Assembly (NCBI GenBank): GCA_002360635.1 | Contig: DEQW01000001.1 | Location: forward strand, 684,036-748,035 | Origin: Flavobacteriaceae bacterium UBA3356 | Lineage (GTDB): Bacteria > Bacteroidota > Bacteroidia > Flavobacteriales > Flavobacteriaceae | Length of the DNA stretch: 64,000 nt | Direction: 5' to 3' | Shown here: positions 42,916 through 51,679 of the stretch, one piece after another | How positions within the stretch are numbered: position 1 is the stretch's first letter | Layout: each line of letters starts with the position of its first letter | Translations under genes and position numbers: made by a program | Notes under the pieces: generated by a model | Database searches by the model: none | Seen by the model: the letters and a program-made list of their open reading frames with translations, nothing else | What the model was told of the DNA's origin: nothing

Positions 42916-43358
42916 TATCTATTACGTTTTAAAACTTCAAAAAATACAATATGCATCATTAACATAAATGACAATACCTCAAAATAACTGAAGGTGTTAT
43001 TGGGGCTTGCTTCAAAAACAAAATTATGTATCAAATATTCTAATAGCGGCTGAACTAATGTAAAAACTACACCAAAAATAAAAGCCAAAGTATATGCTTT
43101 AGACCTTAAGGAAACAATCATTTCGTCCTCGTTTTTATCTTTAGATATGCTAATTATTAACAAACCAACTAGAATACCGCGTCGTAACACACCTTTAAAC
43201 CACCCTACTTCAAATTCTGTAAACTTTAAAACTATTGCAGTAACAAACAGTGCTAAACATAGTAATGTGCCAATGGTTTTCCAACGATTGGGTAACTGAA
43301 ATCGCGACCATTTTTCAATTTTAGTACGCTCACAACCCATTATTTTTTTTGAATCCAT
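42915..43358 (-). CDS. Four-helix membrane protein paired with the HTH regulator
   Basis: A 147-residue integral membrane protein with four hydrophobic segments (TIGTLLCLALFVTAIVL, GILVGLLIISI, AYTLAFIFGVVFTLVQPLL and SYFEVLSFMLMMHIVFFEVL) and a charged N-terminus. The ATG at 43358 is used rather than a TTG three codons earlier. It looks like the DUF2178-type partner of YozG-like regulators, but I cannot assign a function. Stop and start of the two genes overlap by one base. Confidence 0.65.
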   Translation of the reverse strand: MDSKKIMGCERTKIEKWSRFQLPNRWKTIGTLLCLALFVTAIVLKFTEFEVGWFKGVLRRGILVGLLIISISKDKNEDEMIVSLRSKAYTLAFIFGVVFTLVQPLLEYLIHNFVFEASPNNTFSYFEVLSFMLMMHIVFFEVLKRNR

Positions 43359-43563
43359 AATTGACAAATAAACTTTATTTTAAGTAAAAATATTTTTACT
43401 ATATGTCAAATATACTTTACATATTTGAATTATACAAATTACATTTTTGGGAACTTGGGTTTAATAAGGTTTTTGGAGTAATTTTTGATACTCAACTAGT
43501 TCACAGAAGTCTTGAAATAAAATTGTATTTTTATGAGTTCTATATAAAAAGAATGCACGAAGT

Positions 43564-46500
43564 ATGAGCACATTCAACATCATTCAGCAAAAACTGGAAC
43601 AATTCATTAAAAAGTATTACACTAATGAATTGATCAAGGGCGCTATTTTATTTTTCGCCACTGGGTTGCTCTACTTGTTAATCACGCTGTTAGTAGAATA
43701 TTTTTTATGGCTCAGCCCATTGGGTAGAACCATTTTGTTTTGGACTTTTATAGCGGTTGAACTTACGCTCTTTATAAGGTTTATTGCCTTTCCGTTGGCT
43801 AAACTATTCAAGTTTCAACACGGTATTTCATACGAAGAAGCTTCTGCTATCATAGGTAATCACTTCCCGAATGTAAGTGATAAGCTATTGAATGTCATTC
43901 AATTAAACCGAAACCAACGCGAAAGTGAACTTTTGGTGGCCAGTATTGACCAAAAAGCTTCGGAACTGCAACCTATTCCCTTTCAAACAGCAGTTGATTT
44001 CAAAAAAAACACGAAATATTTAAAGTATGCTGCCATTCCAGTTCTCATTTTTGTTGTTATTAGTTTATTGGGCGAAAAGGATCTTTTTTCCAGTAGCTAC
44101 GAGCGGGTTGTCAACTATGATACGGCTTATGAACCGCCGGCCCCTTTCAGTTTTGTTGTGTTGAATGATAATCTTTCAGCTATTGAAAGTAAAAACTATA
44201 CGCTTAAAATAAGAACCGAAGGAACCGTCATTCCGCAGAATGCGAGTATTGAATTCAATAACGAAACCTATTACCTACAACAAACCGCACCCGGCTTGTT
44301 TGAATATACATTTTCGCAACCGTTAGAACCAATTGACTTTAAATTAAAAGCCAATAAAGTTCAATCCAGAAATTATACGCTTGATGTGGTTAAAACGCCT
44401 TCTTTATTAGGCTTTGAGATGATTTTAAATTATCCTTCCTATACTGGGAAGCAAGATGAAACCTTAAAAAGCACGGGAAATGCCACCATCCCTGAAGGGA
44501 CACAAGTTACTTGGCAAGTTGCCACTAAAAACACACAGCAGGTTAATTTAAAAACGGCGGATACTATCTATGGTTTTGCTGAAGAAAAACAACAATTCAA
44601 TTTTCAGAAAAACATTTATTCTAAGTTAGATTATGCCATTACCACTTCCAACGAAAACCTGAAAGATTACGAAAATTTAGCCTTCACTTTAGGTGTCGTT
44701 AAAGACGAATATCCTGAAATCGATGTACAATCCAAACAAGACAGCACCGACACCCAACTAATTTATTTTTTAGGTCGTGTAAGCGATGATTACGGGTTGA
44801 CAAAACTACGTTTGGTCTATTACCCAACAGGTGAGGAAGAAAACGCCAAAAAAGAGCCACTTTCGCTTAACAAGAGTAATTTCGACCAGTTTGTTTACAC
44901 CTTCCCAGGACAATTGCCTTTGGAAGAAGGCGTAGCCTATGATTATTATTTTGAAGTTTTTGACAACGATGCCATTCATAATTTTAAATCCAGTAAATCC
45001 GGTGTGTATTCCTTCAGAAAATTAACAGATGATGAATTACAAAACGAACAACTGAAACAACAGGATGCCAATGTTAAAGACTTGGACAAGACCTTGGAAA
45101 AAATGAAAGAGCAGGATAAAAGCCTGGAAGAATTGTCCAAAACCCAAAAGGAAAAGAAAGAACTGAATTGGAACGATAAAAAGAAATTGGAAAACTTCAT
45201 TAAACGGCAAAAACAACAAGAACAGATGATGAAGAACTTTTCTAAGGAAATGAAAGAAAATCTTGAAAACTTCCAACCAGAAGAAAAAGATGATCCTTTT
45301 AAAGAACAATTGGAAGATCGTTTGCAAGAGAATGAAGAACGATTGGAGGAGAATGAAAAGCTGCTGGATGAGCTGGAAAAACTGCAGGAAAAAATTCAGA
45401 AAGAAGATTTAACTGAAAAATTGGAGCAGTTAGCAAAGCAAAATAAAAATCAAGAGAAAAACTTGGAGCAATTGGTCGAGTTGACCAAGCGCTATTATGT
45501 TACTAAAAAAGCTGAAAAACTGGCTGAAGATTTATATAAATTGGGAGAAGAGCAGGAACAACTTTCAAAAGCACCAGAGGAAGATAACACTAAAGAAGCA
45601 CAGGAGGAACTCAATAAAAAGTTTGAGGAATACAAAGAAGATAAGAAGCAATTAGAAAAAGATAATGAAGATTTAAAAGAACCGATGGATCTTCCTAAAG
45701 ATGAAATAGGGGAGAAAGTTGTAGATAAGGAACAACAAAATGCTTCGGAAAAATTAGAGCAACAACAGAAACAGGATGCCCAAAAAAGCCAACAAAAAGC
45801 AGGTGAAAAAATGAAAGAAATGGGCAAACAAATGCAGATGCAAATGCAGGCTGGGCAAATGGAAACCATTCAAGAGGATGTAAAAATGCTTCGGCAAATC
45901 TTAGATAACTTAATTGTGTTTTCTTTTGGTCAAGAAGATTTAATGGAAGAGTTTAAAACCATCGATTATGGCAGTCCAGTTTTTGGTAAAAAACTGAATA
46001 TTCAAAATGATCTTAAACTTAATTTTGAACATTTAGATGATAGTATTTTCGCATTGTCATTACGTCAACCCATGATTAGTGGAAAAATAAATAGTACCCT
46101 AACCGAAATACAATACAATATCGATAAATCACTTGACCGATTGGCGCAAAACCAAATGCGACAGGGTGTCTCAAGTCAACAATACACCGTAACCGGGGCG
46201 AACGAACTTGCCATTATGTTGAGTGAGTTGTTGAACAATATGCAGAACCAGATGATGATGAGTGCTTCTGGCCAAGGCCAAGGACAGGGGTTTCAGCTAC
46301 CCGATATCATTAAAAAGCAAGAAAGCCTTTCCGAACAAATGAAAGAAGGCATGGAAGGTCAAAAAGGTGGTGAAAAAGGCGAAAAGGAAGGTCAGGGTCA
46401 AGGAGAAGGTAAAGGAGAAGGAAAAAGTCAGGGAGAAGGCGAAAATGGCCAAGGCGGTGAGGGTGGAAACCAAGGACAACAGGATGGAGAGTCTGGAAAT

Positions 46501-46926
46501 GGCAATAGCGAGCAATCCAGTGAAAAATTGTATGAAATCTATAAGCAACAACAAATGCTTAGACAACAGCTGGAAGATCGTTTGAATAAGGAGGGCTTAA
46601 AAGGAAAAGGCGGTGACTTGCTACGCGAAATGGAAGGTGTTGAACAGCAATTATTAGAAAAAGGATTTAATCAAGAAACTTTGCAACGAATGCTAAATTT
46701 ACAGCATCAATTATTAAAATTGGACAAAGCTTCTTTTGAACAAGGAGAAGAAAACCGAAGGGAGTCTGAAACCAATAGAAATCATTTTTCTAACAATTTA
46801 CGTTTATCACCTGAAGCAATCAAAAAGTACTTTAATACTACTGAAATTTTAAATAGGGAAGCACTACCTTTGCAACCACAATTTAAAGAAAAAGTACAAA
46901 CTTATTTTAAGCAAACCAATGATTGA
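43564..46926 (+). CDS. DUF4175 family protein
   Basis: A 1120-residue Bacteroidota protein. It has two N-terminal membrane helices (ELIKGAILFFATGLLYLLITLLVEYFLW and ILFWTFIAVELTLFIRF), a third near residue 160, then a beta-rich periplasmic part to about residue 480. Residues about 490-740 are a very long Glu/Lys/Gln-rich coiled coil, and residues about 905-985 are low complexity rich in Gly, Gln, Glu and Lys. Function is unknown. It overlaps ybeY by 8 bp, so the two may be coexpressed. Confidence 0.85.
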   Translation: MSTFNIIQQKLEQFIKKYYTNELIKGAILFFATGLLYLLITLLVEYFLWLSPLGRTILFWTFIAVELTLFIRFIAFPLAKLFKFQHGISYEEASAIIGNHFPNVSDKLLNVIQLNRNQRESELLVASIDQKASELQPIPFQTAVDFKKNTKYLKYAAIPVLIFVVISLLGEKDLFSSSYERVVNYDTAYEPPAPFSFVVLNDNLSAIESKNYTLKIRTEGTVIPQNASIEFNNETYYLQQTAPGLFEYTFSQPLEPIDFKLKANKVQSRNYTLDVVKTPSLLGFEMILNYPSYTGKQDETLKSTGNATIPEGTQVTWQVATKNTQQVNLKTADTIYGFAEEKQQFNFQKNIYSKLDYAITTSNENLKDYENLAFTLGVVKDEYPEIDVQSKQDSTDTQLIYFLGRVSDDYGLTKLRLVYYPTGEEENAKKEPLSLNKSNFDQFVYTFPGQLPLEEGVAYDYYFEVFDNDAIHNFKSSKSGVYSFRKLTDDELQNEQLKQQDANVKDLDKTLEKMKEQDKSLEELSKTQKEKKELNWNDKKKLENFIKRQKQQEQMMKNFSKEMKENLENFQPEEKDDPFKEQLEDRLQENEERLEENEKLLDELEKLQEKIQKEDLTEKLEQLAKQNKNQEKNLEQLVELTKRYYVTKKAEKLAEDLYKLGEEQEQLSKAPEEDNTKEAQEELNKKFEEYKEDKKQLEKDNEDLKEPMDLPKDEIGEKVVDKEQQNASEKLEQQQKQDAQKSQQKAGEKMKEMGKQMQMQMQAGQMETIQEDVKMLRQILDNLIVFSFGQEDLMEEFKTIDYGSPVFGKKLNIQNDLKLNFEHLDDSIFALSLRQPMISGKINSTLTEIQYNIDKSLDRLAQNQMRQGVSSQQYTVTGANELAIMLSELLNNMQNQMMMSASGQGQGQGFQLPDIIKKQESLSEQMKEGMEGQKGGEKGEKEGQGQGEGKGEGKSQGEGENGQGGEGGNQGQQDGESGNGNSEQSSEKLYEIYKQQQMLRQQLEDRLNKEGLKGKGGDLLREMEGVEQQLLEKGFNQETLQRMLNLQHQLLKLDKASFEQGEENRRESETNRNHFSNNLRLSPEAIKKYFNTTEILNREALPLQPQFKEKVQTYFKQTND

Positions 46927-47335
46927 GTTTTATTCTGAAACCGATTTTGAATTAGAAAATAGCCAGAAAATTTCAGAATGGATTTCAACCATAATTGCAG
47001 GTGAAAATTATAAAGAAGGGGAGATAGTTTATGTGTTTTGCGATGATGCATATTTGCATAAATTAAATGTTCAATTTTTGGATCACGATACGTTGACTGA
47101 TATTATCAGTTTTGACAATTCCTTGGGAAAGCAAATCCATGGTGAAATTTATATTTCCGTAGAACGAGTAGAAGAGAATGCAAAAACCTATTCAGTATCT
47201 TTCGAAGATGAATTGCACCGTGTGATAATCCATGGAATCCTTCATTATTGTGGATATATAGATAAAACCGAAGAAGAAGCATCCCATATGCGTACTAAGG
47301 AAAATGAAGCCTTAGAAAAGCGTACTTTTCTGTAG
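46919..47335 (+). CDS. ybeY: Endoribonuclease YbeY (rRNA maturation factor)
   Basis: Single-strand RNase needed for 16S rRNA 3' processing and ribosome quality control. The 138 residues contain YVFCDDAYLHKLNVQFLDHDTLTDIISFD and the metal region HRVIIHGILHYCGYIDKTEEEASHM. The canonical motif is HGxLHLxGYDH; here the third histidine position holds Asp (GYID), as I recall for other Bacteroidota. The start overlaps the DUF4175 gene by 8 bp. Confidence 0.93.
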   Translation: MIEFYSETDFELENSQKISEWISTIIAGENYKEGEIVYVFCDDAYLHKLNVQFLDHDTLTDIISFDNSLGKQIHGEIYISVERVEENAKTYSVSFEDELHRVIIHGILHYCGYIDKTEEEASHMRTKENEALEKRTFL

Positions 47336-47367
47336 AACCTTGATTTACAAATATTTATACAATTAAG

Positions 47368-47398
47368 TTGCTGATTATTAGCAATTTAGCTATATTTG
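47368..47398 (+). promoter_or_regulatory. Promoter of mnmG (-33 TTG, -7 TATATTTG)
   Basis: TTG at 47368-47370 and TATATTTG at 47391-47398, 20 bp apart, match the Bacteroidota promoter consensus. The start codon is 84 bp downstream, so the parS-like site lies in the leader. Confidence 0.6.
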
Positions 47399-47454
47399 CG
47401 CCCATTTTAAAAAAGAATACTAATTTTAGTGTGGATCACTAAGTAAAATTGAAG

Positions 47455-47470
47455 TGTTCCACGTGGAACA
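47455..47470. other. parS-like site upstream of mnmG
   Basis: TGTTCCACGTGGAACA is a perfect 16-bp palindrome and matches the broadly conserved chromosomal parS consensus TGTTnCACGTGnAACA bound by ParB. It is 11 bp before the mnmG ATG. ParB itself is not in this window. Confidence 0.85.
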
Positions 47471-47481
47471 ATGTAAAGTTT

Positions 47482-49353
47482 ATGTTTGAAAAGGAATATG
47501 ATGTTATAGTTGTTGGTGCCGGTCACGCAGGTTCTGAAGCTGCCGCTGCCGCTGCTAATTTGGGGTCAAAAACATTGTTGATTACGATGAATTTGCAGAA
47601 TATCGCTCAGATGTCTTGTAACCCTGCTATGGGTGGAATTGCAAAAGGACAAATTGTTCGGGAGATTGATGCGCTCGGAGGCTATAGTGGAATCGTTTCA
47701 GATAAGTCTGCTATTCAATTTAAGATGTTGAATAAATCAAAAGGGCCAGCGATGTGGAGTCCAAGAGTTCAAAGTGACCGAATGTTGTTCGCTGAAACTT
47801 GGCGTCTGATGTTGGAGCAAACTCCCAATCTTGATTTTTATCAAGAAATGGTCTCTGGTATTTTGGTTAAAGATGATAAAATTGTAGGAGTAAAAACTTC
47901 ATTAGGGTTAGAAGTAAAAGCTAAATCTGTTGTGCTTACTAACGGGACTTTTTTAAATGGATTAATCCATATAGGAGAAAAACAATTTGGAGGGGGTCGA
48001 GCAGGAGAAAGAGCTGCTACTGGAATAACAAAAGACTTGATTGATTTAGGGTTTGAATCTGGTAGAATGAAAACCGGAACACCTCCAAGAGTCGATGGCC
48101 GTTCGTTAGATTTTTCTAAAATGTCTGTTCAACCAGGAGACGAAATTCCTGAGAAATTTTCATTCTCCGACGAAACAAAACCGTTAACTAATCAACGGGA
48201 TTGTTATATGTCTCATACCAGTAATTTGGTACATGATATTTTACGCGAAGGTTTTGATCGCTCACCCATGTTTAACGGATCTATTGAAAGTGTAGGGCCG
48301 CGTTATTGTCCTTCAATCGAAGACAAAATAAATCGTTTTGCCGATAAAGATCGACACCAAATGTTTGTTGAACCCGAAGGATGGAATACGGTTGAATATT
48401 ATGTAAATGGATTTTCAACTTCCTTGCCAGAGGATATTCAATTTAAAGCATTGAGGGAATGTGACGGATTTCAAAACGTAAAATTCTTTCGTCCTGGTTA
48501 TGCAATAGAGTATGATTATTTTCCGCCAACACAATTAAAACATACTATGGAAGCCAAGTTGGTTTCAGGGTTGTTTTTTGCTGGACAAATCAATGGGACT
48601 ACAGGATATGAAGAAGCAGCTTGTCAAGGAATGATGGCTGGTATTAATGCGCATTTAAAAACCCACGAAAAAGAAGACTTTATTTTAAAACGCAATGAAG
48701 CTTACATCGGTGTTTTAATAGATGACCTTATTACCAAGGGCACAGAAGAACCGTATAGAATGTTTACTTCTCGTGCTGAATATAGAACATTGCTTAGACA
48801 GGATAATGCCGATTTTAGATTAACACCTAAGTCATATGAAATAGGTTTGGCTTCAGAAAAACGCCTTCGAAGAATGGAGGAAAAGAAAGAGCAATCTGAA
48901 GCTTTTGTGCAATTTTTTAAAGATACAAGTGTAAGTGACGAGGTTGCAAATCCTATTTTAAAAGAAAATAATTCTGCTGAAGTAAAACAAAGCGATAAGA
49001 TGGTAAAGATGTTTTCTAGGCCAGAAATTGATATGAAAGATATGCGTAAAATTGAAGATGTAGAAAAATATATTCAAGAAAATGACCTCGATTATGAAGT
49101 GTTGGAACAAGCCGAAATTCAAATTAAATATGCAGGGTATATTGAAAAAGAAAAAAACAATGCGGATAAATTAAATAGGTTAGAGGGAATTAAAATTCCA
49201 GAAAACTTTGACTATTCCAAATTAAAATCGCTTTCTTATGAAGCGAGGGAAAAGCTAAAAACAATACAACCGGCAACAGTTTCTCAAGCATCAAGAATTA
49301 GTGGAGTATCACCAAATGATATTTCGGTAATGCTTGTTTATATGGGACGATAA
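47482..49353 (+). CDS. mnmG: tRNA uridine-5-carboxymethylaminomethyl modification enzyme
   Basis: FAD enzyme that, with MnmE, makes the cmnm5 modification at tRNA wobble uridine. The ATG at 47482 (MFEKEYDVIVVGAGHAGSEAA) is chosen: the longer frame would extend into the parS-like site. The 623 residues are standard, with the FAD motif VVGAGHAGSEAA, CNPAMGGIAKGQIVREIDALGG, GTFLNGLIHIG and the C-terminal YIEKE...SLSYEAREKL helical part. mnmG (gidA) is an origin-associated gene in many bacteria; parS-like sites lie on both sides. Confidence 0.96.
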   Translation: MFEKEYDVIVVGAGHAGSEAAAAAANLGSKTLLITMNLQNIAQMSCNPAMGGIAKGQIVREIDALGGYSGIVSDKSAIQFKMLNKSKGPAMWSPRVQSDRMLFAETWRLMLEQTPNLDFYQEMVSGILVKDDKIVGVKTSLGLEVKAKSVVLTNGTFLNGLIHIGEKQFGGGRAGERAATGITKDLIDLGFESGRMKTGTPPRVDGRSLDFSKMSVQPGDEIPEKFSFSDETKPLTNQRDCYMSHTSNLVHDILREGFDRSPMFNGSIESVGPRYCPSIEDKINRFADKDRHQMFVEPEGWNTVEYYVNGFSTSLPEDIQFKALRECDGFQNVKFFRPGYAIEYDYFPPTQLKHTMEAKLVSGLFFAGQINGTTGYEEAACQGMMAGINAHLKTHEKEDFILKRNEAYIGVLIDDLITKGTEEPYRMFTSRAEYRTLLRQDNADFRLTPKSYEIGLASEKRLRRMEEKKEQSEAFVQFFKDTSVSDEVANPILKENNSAEVKQSDKMVKMFSRPEIDMKDMRKIEDVEKYIQENDLDYEVLEQAEIQIKYAGYIEKEKNNADKLNRLEGIKIPENFDYSKLKSLSYEAREKLKTIQPATVSQASRISGVSPNDISVMLVYMGR

Positions 49354-49359
49354 ACAATA

Positions 49360-49375
49360 TGTTTCACGTGGAACG
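49360..49375. other. parS-like site downstream of mnmG
   Basis: TGTTTCACGTGGAACG matches TGTTnCACGTGnAACA in 15 of 16 positions and starts 6 bp after the mnmG stop codon. Confidence 0.8.
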
Positions 49376-49410
49376 TTTGAGTTCGTAATTACATTTCAAT
49401 ATATATTCAT

Positions 49411-50256
49411 TTGGAAAAAAGACAAAGATCTACCTATATCACTACAAAAGATTTTCTCGTTTCGGGAGAATCTTTTAAGTTAAAATATGATCCAGAACTT
49501 GAAATGTTGGTGACCACACCACAGCCAACTTTAGAAAAACTTCTGGATTATTATGAAAGCGACGCTTACATTTCGCACACCGATTCTGAAAAAGGATTAC
49601 TTCCTTTTCTATATCAAAAAGTAAAACAAAGAGCGCTAAAAAAGAAAGTTGAGCTTATTACAAAATTAAATAAGGGAACAGGATCTGTTTTAGATATTGG
49701 AGCTGGTACGGGTGAGTTTTTAAAAGTAGCTTCAGAGAAAGGTTGGAAAATTTATGGAACCGAACCCAATGAAAAAGCTCGATCTATTTCAGAGAAAAAA
49801 GATGTTCTTTTAAAAGAATCTTTTGCCGAATTTTCAAATCAAAAATTTGATGTTATTACCTTGTGGCATGTGTTAGAGCATGTGCCTAATTTACATGAAG
49901 CAATTTCTCAAATTGAAAATCTATTAAAGCCAGGAGGGACACTTTTAATTGCTGTACCAAATTATAAATCATACGATGCAAATTATTATAAAGAGTTTTG
50001 GGCAGCTTATGATGTTCCGAGGCACCTTTGGCATTTTTCAAAAGAGAGTATGAATAAACTTTTTTCAGATGAAATAAAAATTGTAACTATTAAACCAATG
50101 GTTTTTGATTCATTTTATGTAAGCCTGCTTTCAGAAAAATATAAAACAGGAAATTCATTTTCATTAAAAGCTTTTTGGGTAGGATTGTGGTCAAATATGA
50201 ATGCTTGGACCTCAAAAGAGTATTCTTCTCACATATATTGCTTTAAAAAGGCCTGA
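49411..50256 (+). CDS. Class I SAM-dependent methyltransferase
   Basis: A 281-residue methyltransferase of the Methyltransf_23 type. The start is TTG at 49411; the frame opens there and no ATG precedes the conserved residues. The N-terminal part resembles the family's zinc-less leader (DFLVSGESFKLKYDPELEMLVTTPQP), then VLDIGAGTGEFLKVASEKGWKIYGTEPN gives the SAM-binding motifs I and II, and FDVITLWHVLEHVPNLHEAI with LLKPGGTLLIAVPN motifs IV-V. The substrate is unknown. It follows the second parS-like site and ends at a terminator. Confidence 0.88.
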   Translation: MEKRQRSTYITTKDFLVSGESFKLKYDPELEMLVTTPQPTLEKLLDYYESDAYISHTDSEKGLLPFLYQKVKQRALKKKVELITKLNKGTGSVLDIGAGTGEFLKVASEKGWKIYGTEPNEKARSISEKKDVLLKESFAEFSNQKFDVITLWHVLEHVPNLHEAISQIENLLKPGGTLLIAVPNYKSYDANYYKEFWAAYDVPRHLWHFSKESMNKLFSDEIKIVTIKPMVFDSFYVSLLSEKYKTGNSFSLKAFWVGLWSNMNAWTSKEYSSHIYCFKKA

Positions 50257-50272
50257 AAGCCTCTTTATTTTG
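50247..50272 (+). terminator. Terminator at the end of the methyltransferase gene
   Basis: AAAGGC-CTGAAA-GCCT followed by CTTTATTTT; the stem includes the stop codon. Confidence 0.5.
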
Positions 50273-50403
50273 CTTTTAAGCGCGCTATATCTTTTAGGTG
50301 TCGAAATGTGTATTAAAAATTATAAAACCGCTTAAAACACCTAATTTTAGCTTAAAATCAATAGTTTTTATCAATCATAATCAAAAATAATAATAAAAAA
50401 TTA

Positions 50404-51558
50404 TTATACAAGCTCTTTGCGATGTATTAAGCGAGTTAGGGAGATAGATAAATCTGTAAATATAATTTTCCCATTTCCATTTCGCTCTACATGATAAATT
50501 GCTTTTTCTAAAGCTTCAGTAATATCAAATATGTTGTTTTGATGCACAAAAGGGGCGAACTTTTCTAGAGAAAATTTAGAATCATTTGCTTCAAAAAACA
50601 ATAATGATTCAGCTTTGTAGTTTTTCAGTAAAGCCTGTCGAAATACTTCAATACAATAAGTGAGAAATTTCTTTTGTGTTTCGCGTCCCAAACCGGCAAC
50701 GGTATCACTCCATGAAAGCAAATCGTTAATAGAGGCTTTATTTCCTTTTGCTTTAAAAGCCGTGCGAACCCAATCAATAAACAAACGTTCAAAAGCTTTG
50801 TCATCACTATCTTCATCAATAATCTGTAAAGCCTTGTTTATATCGCCGTTTGCCCGATGCGCAATTTTTAAGGATGTGTTTTCGTCCAATTGTTTTTTAC
50901 GCTGTAGAAAAGTAGCAATATCTTCTTCGGAAAGAAGTGGAAAGTGTAGTTTTTGGCAACGTGATTGAATGGTGCCGATTAATTGTTCTTCGTCTTCGGT
51001 AAGTAATAAAAGGACTGTCTTTTCTGGCGGTTCTTCAATAAGTTTCAAAATTTTATTGGCAGATTGGGTGTTCATTTTATCGGCCATCCAAATGATCATT
51101 ACCTTATACCCGCCTTCATAAGCTTTTAAGGAGAGCTTTTTCATCATATCGGCAGCTTCATCTACCTTTATGATGCCTTGTTTTTTTTCTATTCCAAGTT
51201 TCTGAAGCCATTGAAACAGTGATCCGTAAGGGTTTTCTCTCAAAAATTCACGCCATTCTTCACTAAAATTATCAGAAACAGGGTGTTTTTTAATTTTGTC
51301 ATTGGTGTTAACTGGATACACAAAATGAAGATCGGGATGTGCAAAACTTGATACCTTTTGACTACATTTTTTATACGCTTCAGATTCAGGTGAAAAATTA
51401 CTGCATAATATAGCGTTAGCATAGGCTATTGCCGCGGGTAAAACACCTGTTCCAGATTTTCCAATAAACAATTGTGCATGAGGAATTCTACCATTTTCGA
51501 TGGTGGTTAATAAGTGTGATTGTAAGTGTTTTTGACCAATAACGTTTGAAAAATCCAT
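50404..51558 (-). CDS. holB: DNA polymerase III delta' subunit (clamp loader)
   Basis: Clamp-loader ATPase-fold subunit. The ATG at 51558 (MDFSNVIGQKHLQSHLLTTIENGRIPHAQLF) is preferred over one 8 codons upstream. The 384 residues show the AAA+ fold: the P-loop position is degenerate (IGKSGTGVLPAAIAYAN) as expected for delta', followed by VMIIWMADKMNTQSANKILKLIEEPPEKTVLLLLTEDEEQLIGTIQSRCQ, with the SRC motif intact. It converges with the methyltransferase gene and is divergent from pgk. Confidence 0.9.
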   Translation of the reverse strand: MDFSNVIGQKHLQSHLLTTIENGRIPHAQLFIGKSGTGVLPAAIAYANAILCSNFSPESEAYKKCSQKVSSFAHPDLHFVYPVNTNDKIKKHPVSDNFSEEWREFLRENPYGSLFQWLQKLGIEKKQGIIKVDEAADMMKKLSLKAYEGGYKVMIIWMADKMNTQSANKILKLIEEPPEKTVLLLLTEDEEQLIGTIQSRCQKLHFPLLSEEDIATFLQRKKQLDENTSLKIAHRANGDINKALQIIDEDSDDKAFERLFIDWVRTAFKAKGNKASINDLLSWSDTVAGLGRETQKKFLTYCIEVFRQALLKNYKAESLLFFEANDSKFSLEKFAPFVHQNNIFDITEALEKAIYHVERNGNGKIIFTDLSISLTRLIHRKELV

Positions 51559-51652
51559 ACGCAAAGCTACATATTTTTTCATCGGAAATCTTACACAAAA
51601 AAACGCTGAAACGATGCACTGTTAAACCTTTCAGCATTGCGGTTTAAAAAAC

Positions 51653-51660
51653 TATATTTG
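51653..51660 (+). promoter_or_regulatory. -7 promoter box of pgk
   Basis: TATATTTG fits TAnnTTTG, 19 bp before the pgk ATG. Confidence 0.5.
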
Positions 51661-51679
51661 CAAGTGTAAAATTTCAAGT

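Noticed and set aside
46297..46585. Long open frames on both strands in the DUF4175 low-complexity region as overlapping genes
   Set aside because: They arise from purine-rich codon bias of the Glu/Lys/Gly tract; no start context or homology.
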